This document shows, piece by piece, positions 34,239 to 45,785 of a stretch of 64,000 bases of DNA. The position numbers and the translations under genes are program-made. Position 1 is the first letter of the stretch, and each line of letters opens with the position of its first letter. The stretch spans positions 310,001 to 374,000 of the forward strand of contig CBFFRP010000080.1 in assembly GCA_965644295.1 (NCBI GenBank), in the 5' to 3' direction. This DNA is from Paraphysomonas bandaiensis (lineage: Eukaryota > Chrysophyceae). The notes under the pieces are model-generated. The model was not told the DNA's origin. It saw only the letters and a list, made by a program, of their open reading frames with translations, and ran no database searches.

Positions 34239-35501
34239 AACGAATAAGTGCACAGAGCTAACTACTGTAGACAACAACTGATGCGGTAGCCTTCACTATG
34301 AACCAGATAATACTGTCCGTCTCTATAGGCGAATTCAAGTACTAATCTATTGACGAAGTCGAAGTGAAAAGGAGCGGCTGGGGTTCTAGAATGCAGGGAG
34401 GTGTGTACAACACACTGTGAAAACATGCCGCGTGGCAGCCGGACTTCTCGAAAATTGTGTACACAGCAACCAACATGGCGATCCTCGAAAAACAGTGTTT
34501 TCAGGATGTTGTACATACGGTATACCGGTATACGTGGTATACCTCAACAGATAAAAAAACAGGACTCTCAAACAGAGTGTGGATGTCAGATATGGGCATC
34601 TCCAGAGTCAAGATACACACACAATGCCTCTGGATCTCATTGTGGACCATAGAACACTGGATTGCAGAGAACAGTTGCTTTTGATGCAATAATACAATAG
34701 GCTATGTCCACCAATGACCACCTGGCGGCTTGTCGACATGATTCAATAGGCTGAGTGCCTGCAATGACATGTATACGAGGCGGGAGTGTTGGATAGTGTA
34801 TGCACTTGTGGTTAGAGGGTCATGGTTAAGATAATTTCTGGAGAGAATTCTTCTAGAGAAGTCACCCAATGAGAAGTAACCATCTGTCATCAGCTCTCTC
34901 TACATCAGTGTGTGGTATCAATTATGGCGTGCAGCAGTGAGGGATTATGACGGCATTCAATTGGTGTGTATTGCGGTCCTAAATATTTAACACTCGTATG
35001 ACGTGTGGTTGACGGATCATATAATTTACTGAATTTTGTAATATTTAACAATAATAAGCCAGTTGGCATGAGGATATGTGATGGCTCAAGGTTGGAGTAC
35101 TTAGTATTTTATGTCGTATCAGTTCTACTCCTGTCGGTATTATTATTACCTGCTGTTAGCAGACACCAGTACTCTTAAACACAGTCGTGCTGAATTGACT
35201 ATCTGAAGTTTATTACGTAGTTTCCGACGAGAATCATGAGCGCATATATTCGTTATAGAAGGAGCGTGCCATGCAAGAGAATTGCGTTCTGCGTTTTAGA
35301 GAATGTGTGGATAGTTGGTAGGGTGATATATATATTTAATGCATACCATATTTATTGATTAAGCTCATGCTTTAGTAAAAGAAGTAGTCCGTGAGAAGCA
35401 TCAATATTTTGTACCTGTGCTGTGTTATTTTGCACTATCGAATAGTATTCCTCAATTTTCTCTATAATCGGCTGAGCAGATGTCTCCCTCACTATATTTA
35501 T

Positions 35502-35954
35502 CAGAGCCAGTCAACAGTATATTGCAATATATTGCCAACAAAATAAATAATAATAATATTTTCAACACCAATAATAATTACTAAATATGTTGAAATATAT
35601 TGTAATAGATTGATATATATTGGGCAATAATAAGAAGAAATGAGCTCGGTCGGTAGTTTACAGTTAGTAGAGGATACAACATAATGATGAAAACCCAATA
35701 ACAATGCAGCAACTAGTACTCTAAGTGTTCCAACTCTTTGTCGCTGTCGTCCTCATTCTTATGATCGGACAGTCCATCATCGATGACCTGTTGCACTGTC
35801 TTTGCGGTCCACAAGTGCTTGTTGAAGTGAAGGACCAGCAAAAGTTCGAGGCGACGTGGGGTAATTCCTTGTCGCAAGTGTGTCATGATAATCTTGGCTC
35901 TGCTGAACAGACGTCCACAATATATGCAATCCAATATATTTTTGACTGGCCCTG
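35502..35954 (-). mobile_element. Non-autonomous hAT transposon with 8-bp target duplication
   Basis: Terminal inverted repeats are CAGAGCCAGTCAA (35502-35514) and TTGACTGGCCCTG (35942-35954), one mismatch apart, and they extend into TATATTG-rich sequence. The flanks are the identical 8-mer ATATTTAT (35494-35501 and 35955-35962), the target-site size of hAT elements. The minus strand at 35934-35713 keeps a fragment of the transposase C-terminal dimerisation region (FSRAKIIMTHLRQGITPRRL, then HFNKHLW). It is an internal deletion derivative of a hAT transposon. Confidence 0.9.
35713..35934 (-). pseudogene. hAT transposase C-terminal fragment
   Basis: A frame of 73 codons with the hAT C-terminal pattern: FSRAKI, a Arg...ITPRRLELLLVL block and FNKHLW, then an acidic tail. 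The catalytic core is absent. It lies inside the 453-bp element with 8-bp target duplications. Confidence 0.7.
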
Positions 35955-36298
35955 ATATTTATATTGCAACTCTATCATTTCTACATTTTTCTAAATGACA
36001 CTCACAAATACTTGCATTCTATATAGCATGACTATGTGCACCAACATATCCAAGAAATCTCGAAAAAAGTAGTATGGGGAATTGATTCAGATCCGTAACA
36101 CAGTCCAGTTTCGGGTGAACTCACTCGTCCTATCCATGAGATGCGCATACACTATAATTAAAAACTAGCCGCATAATTATATCTTACTGGTAGAATCGGC
36201 GCACACAAACTATCTAACAGCATATTGCATGTCGCTTGTATACATGATTCAGAGTATGACTCCAAATTATTCATATTGAACTTAAAAGCCTAAATAGA

Positions 36299-38673
36299 CT
36301 AGAAACGAGCCATGGGCGTATTTCTTTGACTGAGCAAGTCTGCTTTGTGTCCGAACAAATCACGAATGTTCTCAATACGGTATTTGATCATAGTAGGACG
36401 CTCCAGAGATAGACCCCACGCAATGACTCGCACATCCTCTGGTAGACCCATAGGGCGTAACATTTCTGGTCGGAACATACCGCTATTTCCAATTTCTGTC
36501 CATTTTTTGAGTTCAGGATGATACCCGAAAATTTCCATAGAGGGTTCAGTGTATGGGTTATACGCCGGTTTAAAGCGTAATTGTGTGATACCGATTTTCT
36601 CAAAGAATGTGCGTATCGTACCAATTAAATTGCCCAGGGTGAGATTGCGATCAGCGACGAGACCCTCCACCTATACATGCAAATTAGCCAAAGTCTAATG
36701 ACCACAATATAAATAATCACAACATCATTATAGTCTAACCTGATGAAATTCACACAAGTGAGTTGCGTCCATAGCTTCATTACGGAATACTCTGTCGATA
36801 CTAAAATACTTCTGAGGAGTAAAGCCACCTTTTTGATTGGCAAGTCTGCATAACATGAGTTGTAAATTCATGCATACACTCACGATTAATACAAGAACTA
36901 ATTGCACTATGATATAGTGCCATTAACTCTAAACACGTGAAAGACCACATTTGGATCAAATTAACAACTGCATACACTACACAACAGGTTTACACATTCA
37001 TGCAGTCAACGCTCATACTTGTAAAGCATCTGGGCAGAAATGGCTGTAGTGTGAGTGCGGAGAATATTCTTGAAAGCTTCTTCTCTCTTGAACACACATC
37101 CATATCCAATACTCTCGAAACCGCCACTCTCATGGGTGCGCTTGACAACCTCGTAATAGTCCTCTGGAACACCATTAGCAGAAGCCGGGTCCTAAAAACA
37201 GAAAAAATTATAATACATACTGAATAGAAAAAGTTCTGAAATATACGTTGACACAACTCCGAATGATTCATAACGCACTAAGCATTGAAAGAAAACAACA
37301 CTAACTCTCAGCGTGCATACACGAACCTTCATAAAAAATGTATCATGAGCGTCGCGTGCTGGGTGGCTCTGAGGTTGAAATAATGCATCAAAGTTCCAAA
37401 AAGAACTCTCCACCCATTTGTTAGTCGGCATTTCTTCGAACCCCATTTCCATAAGAATACGACGGAACTCAGCACGGACCTATACAACAACGTATGTCAC
37501 TGAGTATATTAATTTACACACACTACGAATCCATCTACATCCAGTCAAATTGACAATCAATAGTTTACGCAATCATAGAACAAAAGAGAAGTCCAGCTTA
37601 CCTTCAGCAGAGGATGAAAGCTCCCACCTTGAACAGATGCTCCCATGGCCGAAAGATTGACAGACTTGAACTTTCCCACCTCACTCCAGTGAGTACCAGG
37701 AGCCATCTACATCACATGCACATTTTAGTCACTTACGTGCCCAGAAGATATAAAGCAATAGAAAATGTTATTATAGAAAATGAATTTTAAAAAAATAGCA
37801 TTTTTGCTACAGAAAGTAGTATACCTCCTGTTTATTCCCAAGCATTTCCTTGGTCAAATCTGCGTATCTCTTTTTCCTAACTTCGCTGAACTCCTCCCCC
37901 TTCGATATTGTGTACGATTTTCGAACCTGTTGCTGTACCAATTTGCGACGTTTCAGGTTCTTTAAATCGTCATCAGATATCCCTGGAGCGGATGCGGAAG
38001 ACCGAATGGTTTGCAATAGCATAGCAGTGTCATCTTGGACATTCTACAGTGATGTGTTGTCATAAGATATATATTCTGCAAAATTTAGGAGTAGTACCTC
38101 CGCCACCTTACAAATGGCATCCTTATTTTTCTTGAGCCATTTATTTTTCATGCAAGGTCCAAGACCAATCTTTGCAGCATCTTTTCCCACCGCACTTTGT
38201 AAGGTACTCATACTGATTCCGTCTGGTCCAGGAGGAACCGCCATATACACTAGGAACTCCGGGGAACCCTTGCTGGCAATTTCTTCACCCTCTGATGTCA
38301 GATACCAAAGATTAGCTGTTTTCTCTTTTTCAGTAACGTATAAATCTGCTAGTAGTGACTTCATCTTCCCAACAACGACTTGGTGATCTATATTATGCTG
38401 ACTGGCGAAGTCCCATGAGTCCGATATGATCCCTGCATAGACAGATTCAGTCAGTAACTCCATATTGAGACCCTATCCCTCACCATCCTTTCCAATAGTT
38501 GAAAGAATCAACGCTTCTACGTCTATTTCATTTTCCACTTTGACTTCACTGGTTGCGCGAGGTCTGTTAGAGGGCACTTCTACTGCAGCCGCAGACGACA
38601 CGGCCTGCTGGCTGCCCTCCAAATCCAATACGTTGAATTTACGTGTTTTACAACAACTAACCTTCTGTGACAT
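36299..38673 (-). CDS. FARSA: Phenylalanyl-tRNA synthetase alpha subunit, cytosolic type
   Basis: Eight exons give 550 aa with all phases consistent: 38673-38484, 38432-38098, 38043-37825, 37706-37602, 37479-37327, 37191-37019, 36845-36740 and 36670-36299. It is the catalytic subunit of the (alpha-beta)2 class II synthetase. The N-terminal winged-helix region ([24 protein letters not shown]) fits the eukaryotic/archaeal form. Catalytic landmarks are [11 protein letters not shown], motif 2 ([19 protein letters not shown], split by an intron), [15 protein letters not shown] and motif 3 ([14 protein letters not shown]). It is slightly longer than human FARSA (508 aa). Exon 1-2 splicing at GATG|gtgagg restores [11 protein letters not shown]. 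Confidence 0.95.
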
Positions 38674-39097
38674 GTTAACCACAGCTATATGAACCCCGGC
38701 TAATATAGATGACTATATATATGTGTGCATGTAATACTCTCTCTGTATACACCGCTAGAGAGGAGATCCGTACAGCCCATACAGCACACAGCAGACTCAC
38801 CTGTGGACCTGAAGGTGCTTCAGTGGTTGCCAATACCTTGGAATACGCTGTATAGTGGTACGAGTGCAAGTGATTGTTATAGGAATATGGTGCACTGCAT
38901 GTACTTCTCTAAAGTGCAGAAGTACCGTACCACACTATTTCATTGCGGACGGTATCTAGGACAGTACCCATAGACTGCTCTGTAGTCTACACCAGAACAA
39001 TACAGCAGAATGGAGCCTGACTCTCTGCCTGTGCATCTTATCATACACATACTCACATACAGTACACAACACACCTCGATGACAGACCTCCTGTAAC
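38674..39097. promoter_or_regulatory. Divergent promoter region of PheRS alpha and the membrane protein
   Basis: A 424-bp gap holding a perfect inverted octamer pair, GTACTTCT (38901-38908) and AGAAGTAC (38918-38925), separated by 9 bp. The octamer recurs in two other divergent gaps of the window. Confidence 0.45.
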
Positions 39098-41862
39098 ATG
39101 GCCCGAGTGCGCAATCTAATCGGGTCAAGCGAGAAGAAGAAACAAGCCCGTCCTCTCAACAGCAGCAGCAGCAGAGGATGGGAGTCTCTTCACAAGAAGG
39201 ACATCACTCTGGAGGAGCAGACAATCGGAGGGTTCACTCTTATATTCCAGGATCCTAACACAGAGAACAAATGGCAGTCTGCTCACTTGATACGACAGAT
39301 CCGTCTCACTCAGAGGCTGTTGTTCTGCTCCGCTCTGTTTCAGGGCCTGTTCTTCTGTAGTGATATGATAGACGGACAGGCAGATCACTACTTGCTGTTG
39401 ATTGGCTCCACTCGACTGCTCATTACCATACTGTTCATCCTTGGATCATTTCTAGTTGGCACTGGCCTCTTGCTGCCTAACCAACTCTATCTTTGTTTTG
39501 CTAAAATAATATACGGTGGCCCCACACTCGCTATTTACTGTCTGACTCGCGCGAGAGCATCTCAGTGGGATTTCTTATTTTTAGTGTACGGGCTGTGTTT
39601 CTTCGGTCTTCCTAAGATCAGCCCACTGAATTTTATTTATGCGTTCTATGGAACCGGAATATATACTTTTCTGTTTATTTATTTCTCTGCGTTTCGATTG
39701 ACCTTGGCGGAGTGGATGTTGTCCAGCACGTATCTATTGATTATCGTCCTTTTATTTATGTATATTTCGTATAGCTCCGAGCGCAGTGCGAGGGAGCGCT
39801 GGCTCCTTCGCGAACGCCTCCATCGAGAGCATATTGATATCAAAATGGTTGCTTGCAGCATTGAAGAGGACTTGAGTAAGGCGGTAGAGGCGAGAGGTGA
39901 GAGATATTCCTCTCTTCAGGGATCCCATAGTAGTACCAATAGGAGGTCACAATCCCAGTCGAATGACGAACCTGTAAATACCCCGGCTTCTCGACCAGAG
40001 AAATCCATGGTTCTCTTCTTTAAAGGACTCGCTGCATGGGGCTTAGTTATGGTTATGGGCTATGCTTTTGATAGCTTTACCATGTCTGTGGAGGAATCTG
40101 GTGTTGCTAATGGACAAGATTCGATTCCTCCCACTCGACGAGAGATGGTTAATTCGGCCCCATTTGCGCTGCTGTTACACTCGACAGGGTTCAGTATTTT
40201 TCTGCTATATTTTACAGGACAAGTGCGATGGTTTATACTGAATGGCCTCGTGGGACTCGGGATGATTTGGGTGTTTCATCAATCTGGCATGAACAATCGC
40301 TGGATTGTCTTTTCAACCCACTCTGTGGGTTACATTTTATTGGCTGCTGTTGTAGTCATTATGATTTTGGTGTTCGGCGGTGTTGTCTTGGTATGGACTC
40401 ATTTAATCGATTTCTTGAAGGATATATTGGTGCGATATCCACAGGTATGTTGTGTGTACAACACCACAGTGAAAATATTATGCGAATAAGTAGTAGCAAT
40501 AAATAGTGTGCCTATTTAAGATGTGTATAACTGCGAACATTATTCGATTTATACGTGTTCATGGAATTTTCATTACAGGTAAAGAATAATTTACGCGAAG
40601 AGAAAGTTTTAGAACAAGTATTAATACGATACCTCTCCGACATGCCTTCTCCCTCTCTTATTCATCCCACCGTACCCGCCTTCACGTCTGCCAATGGAGA
40701 TGAAGAGTCGGGCCTTCCATTGACTAATTTCTCTTCTAAAGAGGCGCCTGTGCGAGTCGAACACCAAGCCCACAGCTCACCCATTGAAAGTAAGAAGGAT
40801 ATACCTCTGTCACGTGTTATCAGTGCGAAACGAGACAATTGCTGTTACTTTTGTCTTCGTGAAAATCCCAAATTTCTCTTGCCTGTATGTGATGGCTGGA
40901 CTCCCACGACTCTTTCAGAGGAATGTGGGGATAACGCTGAAGGAATACCAATGTGTACGCCATATACTCAGCTGGTAAGCATGAAAGACAAACTTTTAGT
41001 AACCGTACAGGATCGAAACGAAGCGATTCAAGGTTTGAAAAAGTTAACTGATGAATTACAATCGAAGCTTAAAAGTGCAGAAAGTGATATAATAAGTTTA
41101 CAGTCCACTCTCCAGAACTTACAATCTCAGGCAGTCACTAAAGAAAAGGAACATGCCCTTCTTTTAATGCAGGAGCGTCAGCGTCGAAACGATGATATTC
41201 AGCGAATTATTGGACAGCACAACACCCAGTTGGCGGAACTGAAGAGGCTACATAAGCTCTCGTTGGCTGCTGCACGAAAGCAGGCGACCAGCCGAAAGTC
41301 AGTAGAAGTCTCCGCATCCTTCACGGAAGTACACAATGCTGAGTGTAGTCCGGCTGCAGTCGCAGTTGAAAAAGACAGCAGTCAAATGAAACAGAAGGTT
41401 GTCGATACGAAATGTAGTGTGAAAGCTTCTAGTAGCTCACCAGATAGGAATATATCGAATTTCAAGGAACGTGGTCAGGCCCAGCCCACCAGCAAGAGGC
41501 AAAACGCTGGTGGAGGTCATTGTCGGACACCAAATGTTTCTTTAGTCGACGACGATCGACATAGAGAGTCTGTTCCTTCGTCTCAGTCGACCACAAGTGA
41601 AAGTACAGAGCGAACTGACCCGCCCATATCTATGACAACGCCCGAAGATGATGATTTTAATAGATTCTTTTTAACAAGCATGAATGATATTGAAGCTTTA
41701 CTCAAGTCCCTGTCAACTGAAGAGTTTGCTGTTAGTACATCAGCTGGGATTTCAACTGATGCGCTACTACAAGCAACTAGTGCATCAAAAAACCAAGATT
41801 TGGCTACATCAACCACATCTAGAATGAAGTACGCGGTTGATATTGAGAACAAGTCTTTGTAA
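39098..41862 (+). CDS. Polytopic membrane protein with cytoplasmic coiled coil, family unknown
   Basis: Exons are 39098-40444 and 40579-41862 (876 aa). The N-terminal half has about ten hydrophobic segments between residues ~73 and ~440, in two groups separated by a polar Arg/Ser-rich loop (~230-305). The first group ends SYSSERSARERWLLRERLH, a transition like that after the membrane domain of some nucleotide cyclases. No cyclase domain follows. The C-terminal half begins NNLREEKVLEQVLIRYL. It contains a small Cys group (CCYFC...C), then a coiled coil (~595-680, LKKLTDELQSKLKSAESDI) and a disordered Ser/Thr-rich tail. I do not recognise it as a named family. A membrane-anchored scaffold or orphan receptor is possible. 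Confidence 0.75.
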
Positions 41863-42867
41863 CAGACTATATGGCGATAATGACGTAGGTATGTAATCAC
41901 AGTAACTTAAATCAAGTTTAATCCCGATATTCGAATTAACGAGAGACAGAGTTTGATTGAAACGTCAACGGCAGCTATTGTATCGGCTTTTAATTTGTCA
42001 TATAGTCGTGAAGCTTCAATGGCTTTAACGAAAGGCAAATGCAGCTATATGAGAATATGATCTTACAAAGGACTTGTAGCAGTAAAGCAAAATATTATTG
42101 TTTTAATAATAACTGTTATTGTGATTTTATTCTTTGTTTTTCATATTTGTTGAGATAAACATACAATAATCATCGAAATCTTAGGTGTAAAACCTACTCA
42201 AATCCCTTTTATCAGGTTGTGGTGGTGGTATCAGGGCTGCGTATCAATTAATTGTCAATTATTGAAATTGCAATTGTTGAAATTGGGACATCGATTCATA
42301 ATTGCAATTATAATTGACTCCAGCTAGCTTCAATTAATTGTCAATTAATTGCAATTAATTGATATTAAAAAACCCACCTTTTTATGCTGAAAAGTTGTTA
42401 AAAAACGGTATTTTTAGTTAAAAAATCCAATTTTTAGGATAAAAATCGAAGATTGGTGAAAGACTATAATATCCATAGGATTATCTCACATAGTAATTCA
42501 TTTAATTAATTAGCGATAGGAGCGACAAATTGGCACCAGAAGTCATTGCACGAGTGTTACTTGAGAAAGTAAATAAATGATGAAAATAATAACGAAGAGG
42601 CTGCAATAGAGATTTGTCCTGCAGGAAAAGGGGCTCCACATTTTCCGTGATTGACCGCTACTTGCTTCTATCTAATCATATGCGATCTTTCGAGTTTGGT
42701 TCCGATGTGTTAAAAGTCTAATTGTAGGACTATCCACCTATATACAGAGTATATACATGTATATTATGCCCTGTATTATAAAAATAAGTGTTGTACAATT
42801 ACAGAAGTAAGGTTAACACCAGCTTCACTTCCACGACGTTTGCACATTGATTGACGAACCCTTCATA

Positions 42868-43166
42868 ATGCACCCGATTGTTGAGCGTCATCTGGGCGAC
42901 AGTGTTGCTATTATTTTTAACGCTGCTTTCGAAAAGGCAGTCGTGAAGATTCAATGTGGCAACGAAGCCGTAACTCGGACGGCAAAGGATCAAACTAAAA
43001 TATATTTGTTCGATGAGGAAGAAGATTATGACGGTGCGAGTCTAGCTCCGAATGACGACGCAGCGCAACGTTTGTTTGATGGTAGCAGGCGGCGGAAGCG
43101 AGCAAGACTTAACAAGCAATGCCAACCGTGGTATTCCAACCTAAAATTAGGGACTGGTAACCATTG
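42868..43166 (+). pseudogene. hAT transposase remnant (region before the dimerisation domain)
   Basis: The frame encodes MHPIVERHLGDSVAIIFNAAF and VKIQCGNEAVTR, then DDAAQRLF and a basic RRRKRARLN. This order recalls the acidic/basic linker that precedes the C-terminal domain in protist hAT/BED-type transposases. There is no catalytic core nearby. The assignment rests on pattern memory only. Confidence 0.4.
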
Positions 43167-43383
43167 ATAGTCCACTAATGGCTAATGGGTGCCCCGTTCA
43201 CGGCAATTACAGTGACAATTTGACGATTAATAAATAGCTCGACAATGGCATTGCATTGCCTTCACTAGAGATAATATCGCTCATAATAGATAGTGTGGAG
43301 GTGTGGACCCCCCTCGTAGTGAATATCTAATCATTAGCAATAGGCGTTTAAGTGTCAGAACTAATGTAGCATTGTAGCTTAAC

Positions 43384-44543
43384 CTGGCTACAATTAATTA
43401 ATTGGTGACAGGTGTCCAACAATAACGATTGCAATTATTAATCAAGCATCCAATTATTGGCAATGCAATTAATCGGCAAATTATCGCCAACTAATTGCCT
43501 TTACTTTTATTGATAGATTTTAGCATAAGTTTCTGAACTATAATCTCATCCCAAAGAGACATTAACATTTCTACGCAGAAAATTTAATATTTCAAGGTGT
43601 CTAGGTGTCATTCTCTTGCGAAAATCTAGTCATAACAATCTTAGCACTGCTAAAAACAACATCTCACAAACATTGGTATTGCTATACAAATATTTCATGC
43701 AACGATATCGTGTTGGAAGTTTGATGCGTGCTTTTTGGCGCTTTCGGTTGTCTTTAATAAGTACACAAATGGACTCGTCTTCCTCCTTCTCTTCATCTTT
43801 CTCTTCATCAAGTTCACCTTTGCGTGCAGGTACATCATTTATCAAAAGCGTCGCACCTGTGCTTTTTCAGAGCGGTTCAGTTGTACTTCCCTACCGCGCT
43901 GAATTTCGACTACTACTCTCTTGATCTACATTTTGAACAATTTCCGCGTCTGCACCCAAGTAAAATTTCATTCCAGGGTACTGATCAAATTTGTTCATTC
44001 GATGCCATCTTGTTGAATAAATAAGAATGATAAGTATGGCTATATCCAATGCTTCTAGTCCATTATTGTTGTACACACACACTGCGGATCCTCTGTATTA
44101 AGGTATTCTGCACACACACATACTTTTCTTCCTCTGATAGTGGTACCTAACGGATGTACTTATATATAACGTCATTTACACTACTATACTTGAATATTTC
44201 AAAGCAGTTGAATATGCTGTCACATTATATGCTATGTTTCTAGACGATCGTTATGGAGACGCTCAGTTTGCTCTTTGCCAACGATCTTTGACATGATATA
44301 TTACTCTTGCATGCTGAGGTTTAAGTGTATACTAACAACCCTAATTACTATTAATAAAATGATAAAGTGATTGTGCACATCCATCCATCATACTCTACTA
44401 CTATCTATTACATGCTAACATATAATGGGTGTTTACCAAATATCAATAGCTAGAGATATAATTGGCAATTAATTGGCAACATTTACAAATAATAATAATT
44501 GAAATTATCACTTTTAGAACCAATTAATTGTTTTGCAAGCCCG
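43384..44543 (-). mobile_element. hAT-type insertion inside dispersed repeat copy 3
   Basis: An uninterrupted copy elsewhere (4014-4225) shows that this 1160-bp segment is an insertion. It is bounded by the direct repeat AGCTTAAC (43376-43383 and 44544-44551), an 8-bp target duplication as in hAT elements. The ends, CTGGCTACAATTAATTAATTGG and the reverse-complemented CGGGCTTGCAAAACAATTAATTGG, form weak inverted repeats. Inside, the minus strand holds a broken hAT transposase C-terminus. Confidence 0.75.
43540..43850 (-). pseudogene. hAT transposase C-terminus with frameshifts
   Basis: The minus strand reads PTRYRCMKYLYSNTNVCEMLF (the P/NTSN..E.LFS signature) and then, after frame changes, SAKIVMT and FRKRMTPRHLEILNFLRRN. 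Together these follow the canonical hAT dimerisation block in order, so this is a decayed transposase. Confidence 0.65.
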
Positions 44544-45261
44544 AGCTTAACCAACTAGTGCTTAACTCTGATATCCTACTATATTTATCGCCTCGAAAGC
44601 TGCTTGTTGTGCATCACCGAAAGCACCAAGGTGCAGCCACTTTTGCTCTATCACTCAAAGCAAGCAGATTGTTGATATACCTGACATCTACTGACATCAG
44701 GAATTTTGAGTTCTTAAGCTAAACAGCCCGGGTGCTTGACTTCAGCGGACAGCTCAATACCCCGGATGCCCTTGACGTGGATCCATTCCCGGATGCCTGT
44801 TTATTCGACAAGGCCCAAAGACGTCTACACAAGCATTAGGCTATGAGTGAGCAGAGAATCATCTGTTGATTATATATATACGGCTCACGGTAGTTTCCCG
44901 GAGAAATATCTCCGGTACTTATCTCACAGAACATCACAAAAAGGTACTTTGTTGAGGGAAAGAGTTGATTATGACACCTGAGCGTAGAAGCATGAATCCA
45001 TATCGTCTAGAATCGTTGCTATATTTCTAATTACATTGTTGTGGGATGCTAACACCCTCCATGAAGCCTGCATGATGATTCTGCACCAGTGGAGAATGTT
45101 ATTTAACTAATTAGTAATTAAGGGAACATCACTCGACAACAACTCTATCTATTATGAGCGGTGTTATCTACTTAGGAATTAATGGCCACAAGTGACACTT
45201 ATATTAGTTTCCCTTGTATCACACAAGCATTTAGCTGTGTGTGGGATGAGCGTTATATGCT

Positions 45262-45365
45262 GACATATATATGTGGCTCATGTAGTTTCCCGGAGAAATA
45301 TCTCCGGTACTTATCCCCCAGAACCACACGAAAAGGTGCGAGTCCGACTTTGTTGGGGGAACTGT
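45262..45365 (+). repeat. Dispersed repeat family copy 4 (short partial)
   Basis: Repeats only the central block: tgtagtttcccggagaaatatctccggtacttatc...agaaccacacgaaaaggtgcgagtccgactttgttg. This part is closest to copy 2 (12786-12845, reverse complement). It lies about 0.1 kb downstream of copy 3 in the same orientation. Confidence 0.75.
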
Positions 45366-45785
45366 CTAGTATCAAGTATGCTGTTGCTCACGAAACTACT
45401 TTTTTAAACTTATATCAATAAGTTTGCCACTGAAAATGCGCAAAGATGCCACAAAAAGTAGCTGTGGAGTTGCATGAAAATAGTCTAGTTTTCTCGGAGA
45501 AGCAATAGAGGAGGTACTACATAATACATCATAAAACACTCTATTCTTTATAGCATATTATTACAAGCATCAAGTTCCCGGCTATTATAATAATAGCAAT
45601 TAATGAAATATATCCCGGCAATTACGATGGCATTGCCATTTACGGTCCATTGATAGCCACTAAATTGCTATTCCCATTAATGGTTACCCATTAATGTCGA
45701 AAACGAAGACAAGCACTGATGCCTTAATATTATCTGTGTCTACGCCCAAGTCTTACTAAATAGTAAATTTAAAAGTTTTTTTATT

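Larger units (their letters stand above)
34239..36298. other. Intergenic region with GRP94 promoter and a hAT element
   Basis: The GRP94 upstream region contains CGCGTGGCAGCC (~34429) and a palindrome-like ggtataccggtatacgtggtatacc (~34519-34543). From 35502 to 35954 there is a hAT-type element. The remainder is AT-rich with no gene recognised. Confidence 0.45.
43331..45170 (+). repeat. Dispersed repeat family copy 3, interrupted by a hAT-type insertion
   Basis: The two parts, 43331-43384 and 44544-45170, join into a unit colinear with the reverse complement of copy 5 (54650-55345). It has the same TTAGCAATAGGCG end, CATCCGGG motifs, a CCGGAGAAATATCTCCGG palindrome and a terminal CTCTATCTATTATGAGCGGTG. 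The unit without the insertion is about 0.68 kb. It has no coding capacity. Confidence 0.85.
41863..45785. other. Transposon-rich region between genes
   Basis: No host gene is recognised in these 3.9 kb. They contain a CAGGGCTGCGTATC... hAT-like end at 42232, hAT transposase remnants at 42868-43166 and 43540-43850, dispersed repeat copies 3 and 4, and many AATTAATTG-type palindromic runs (42260-42365, 44460-44530). A further AT-rich stretch at 45590-45710 shares 'ggcaattac..tggcattgcc' and 'ccattaatgg' words with 43170-43260 and 54600-54650. Confidence 0.6.
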
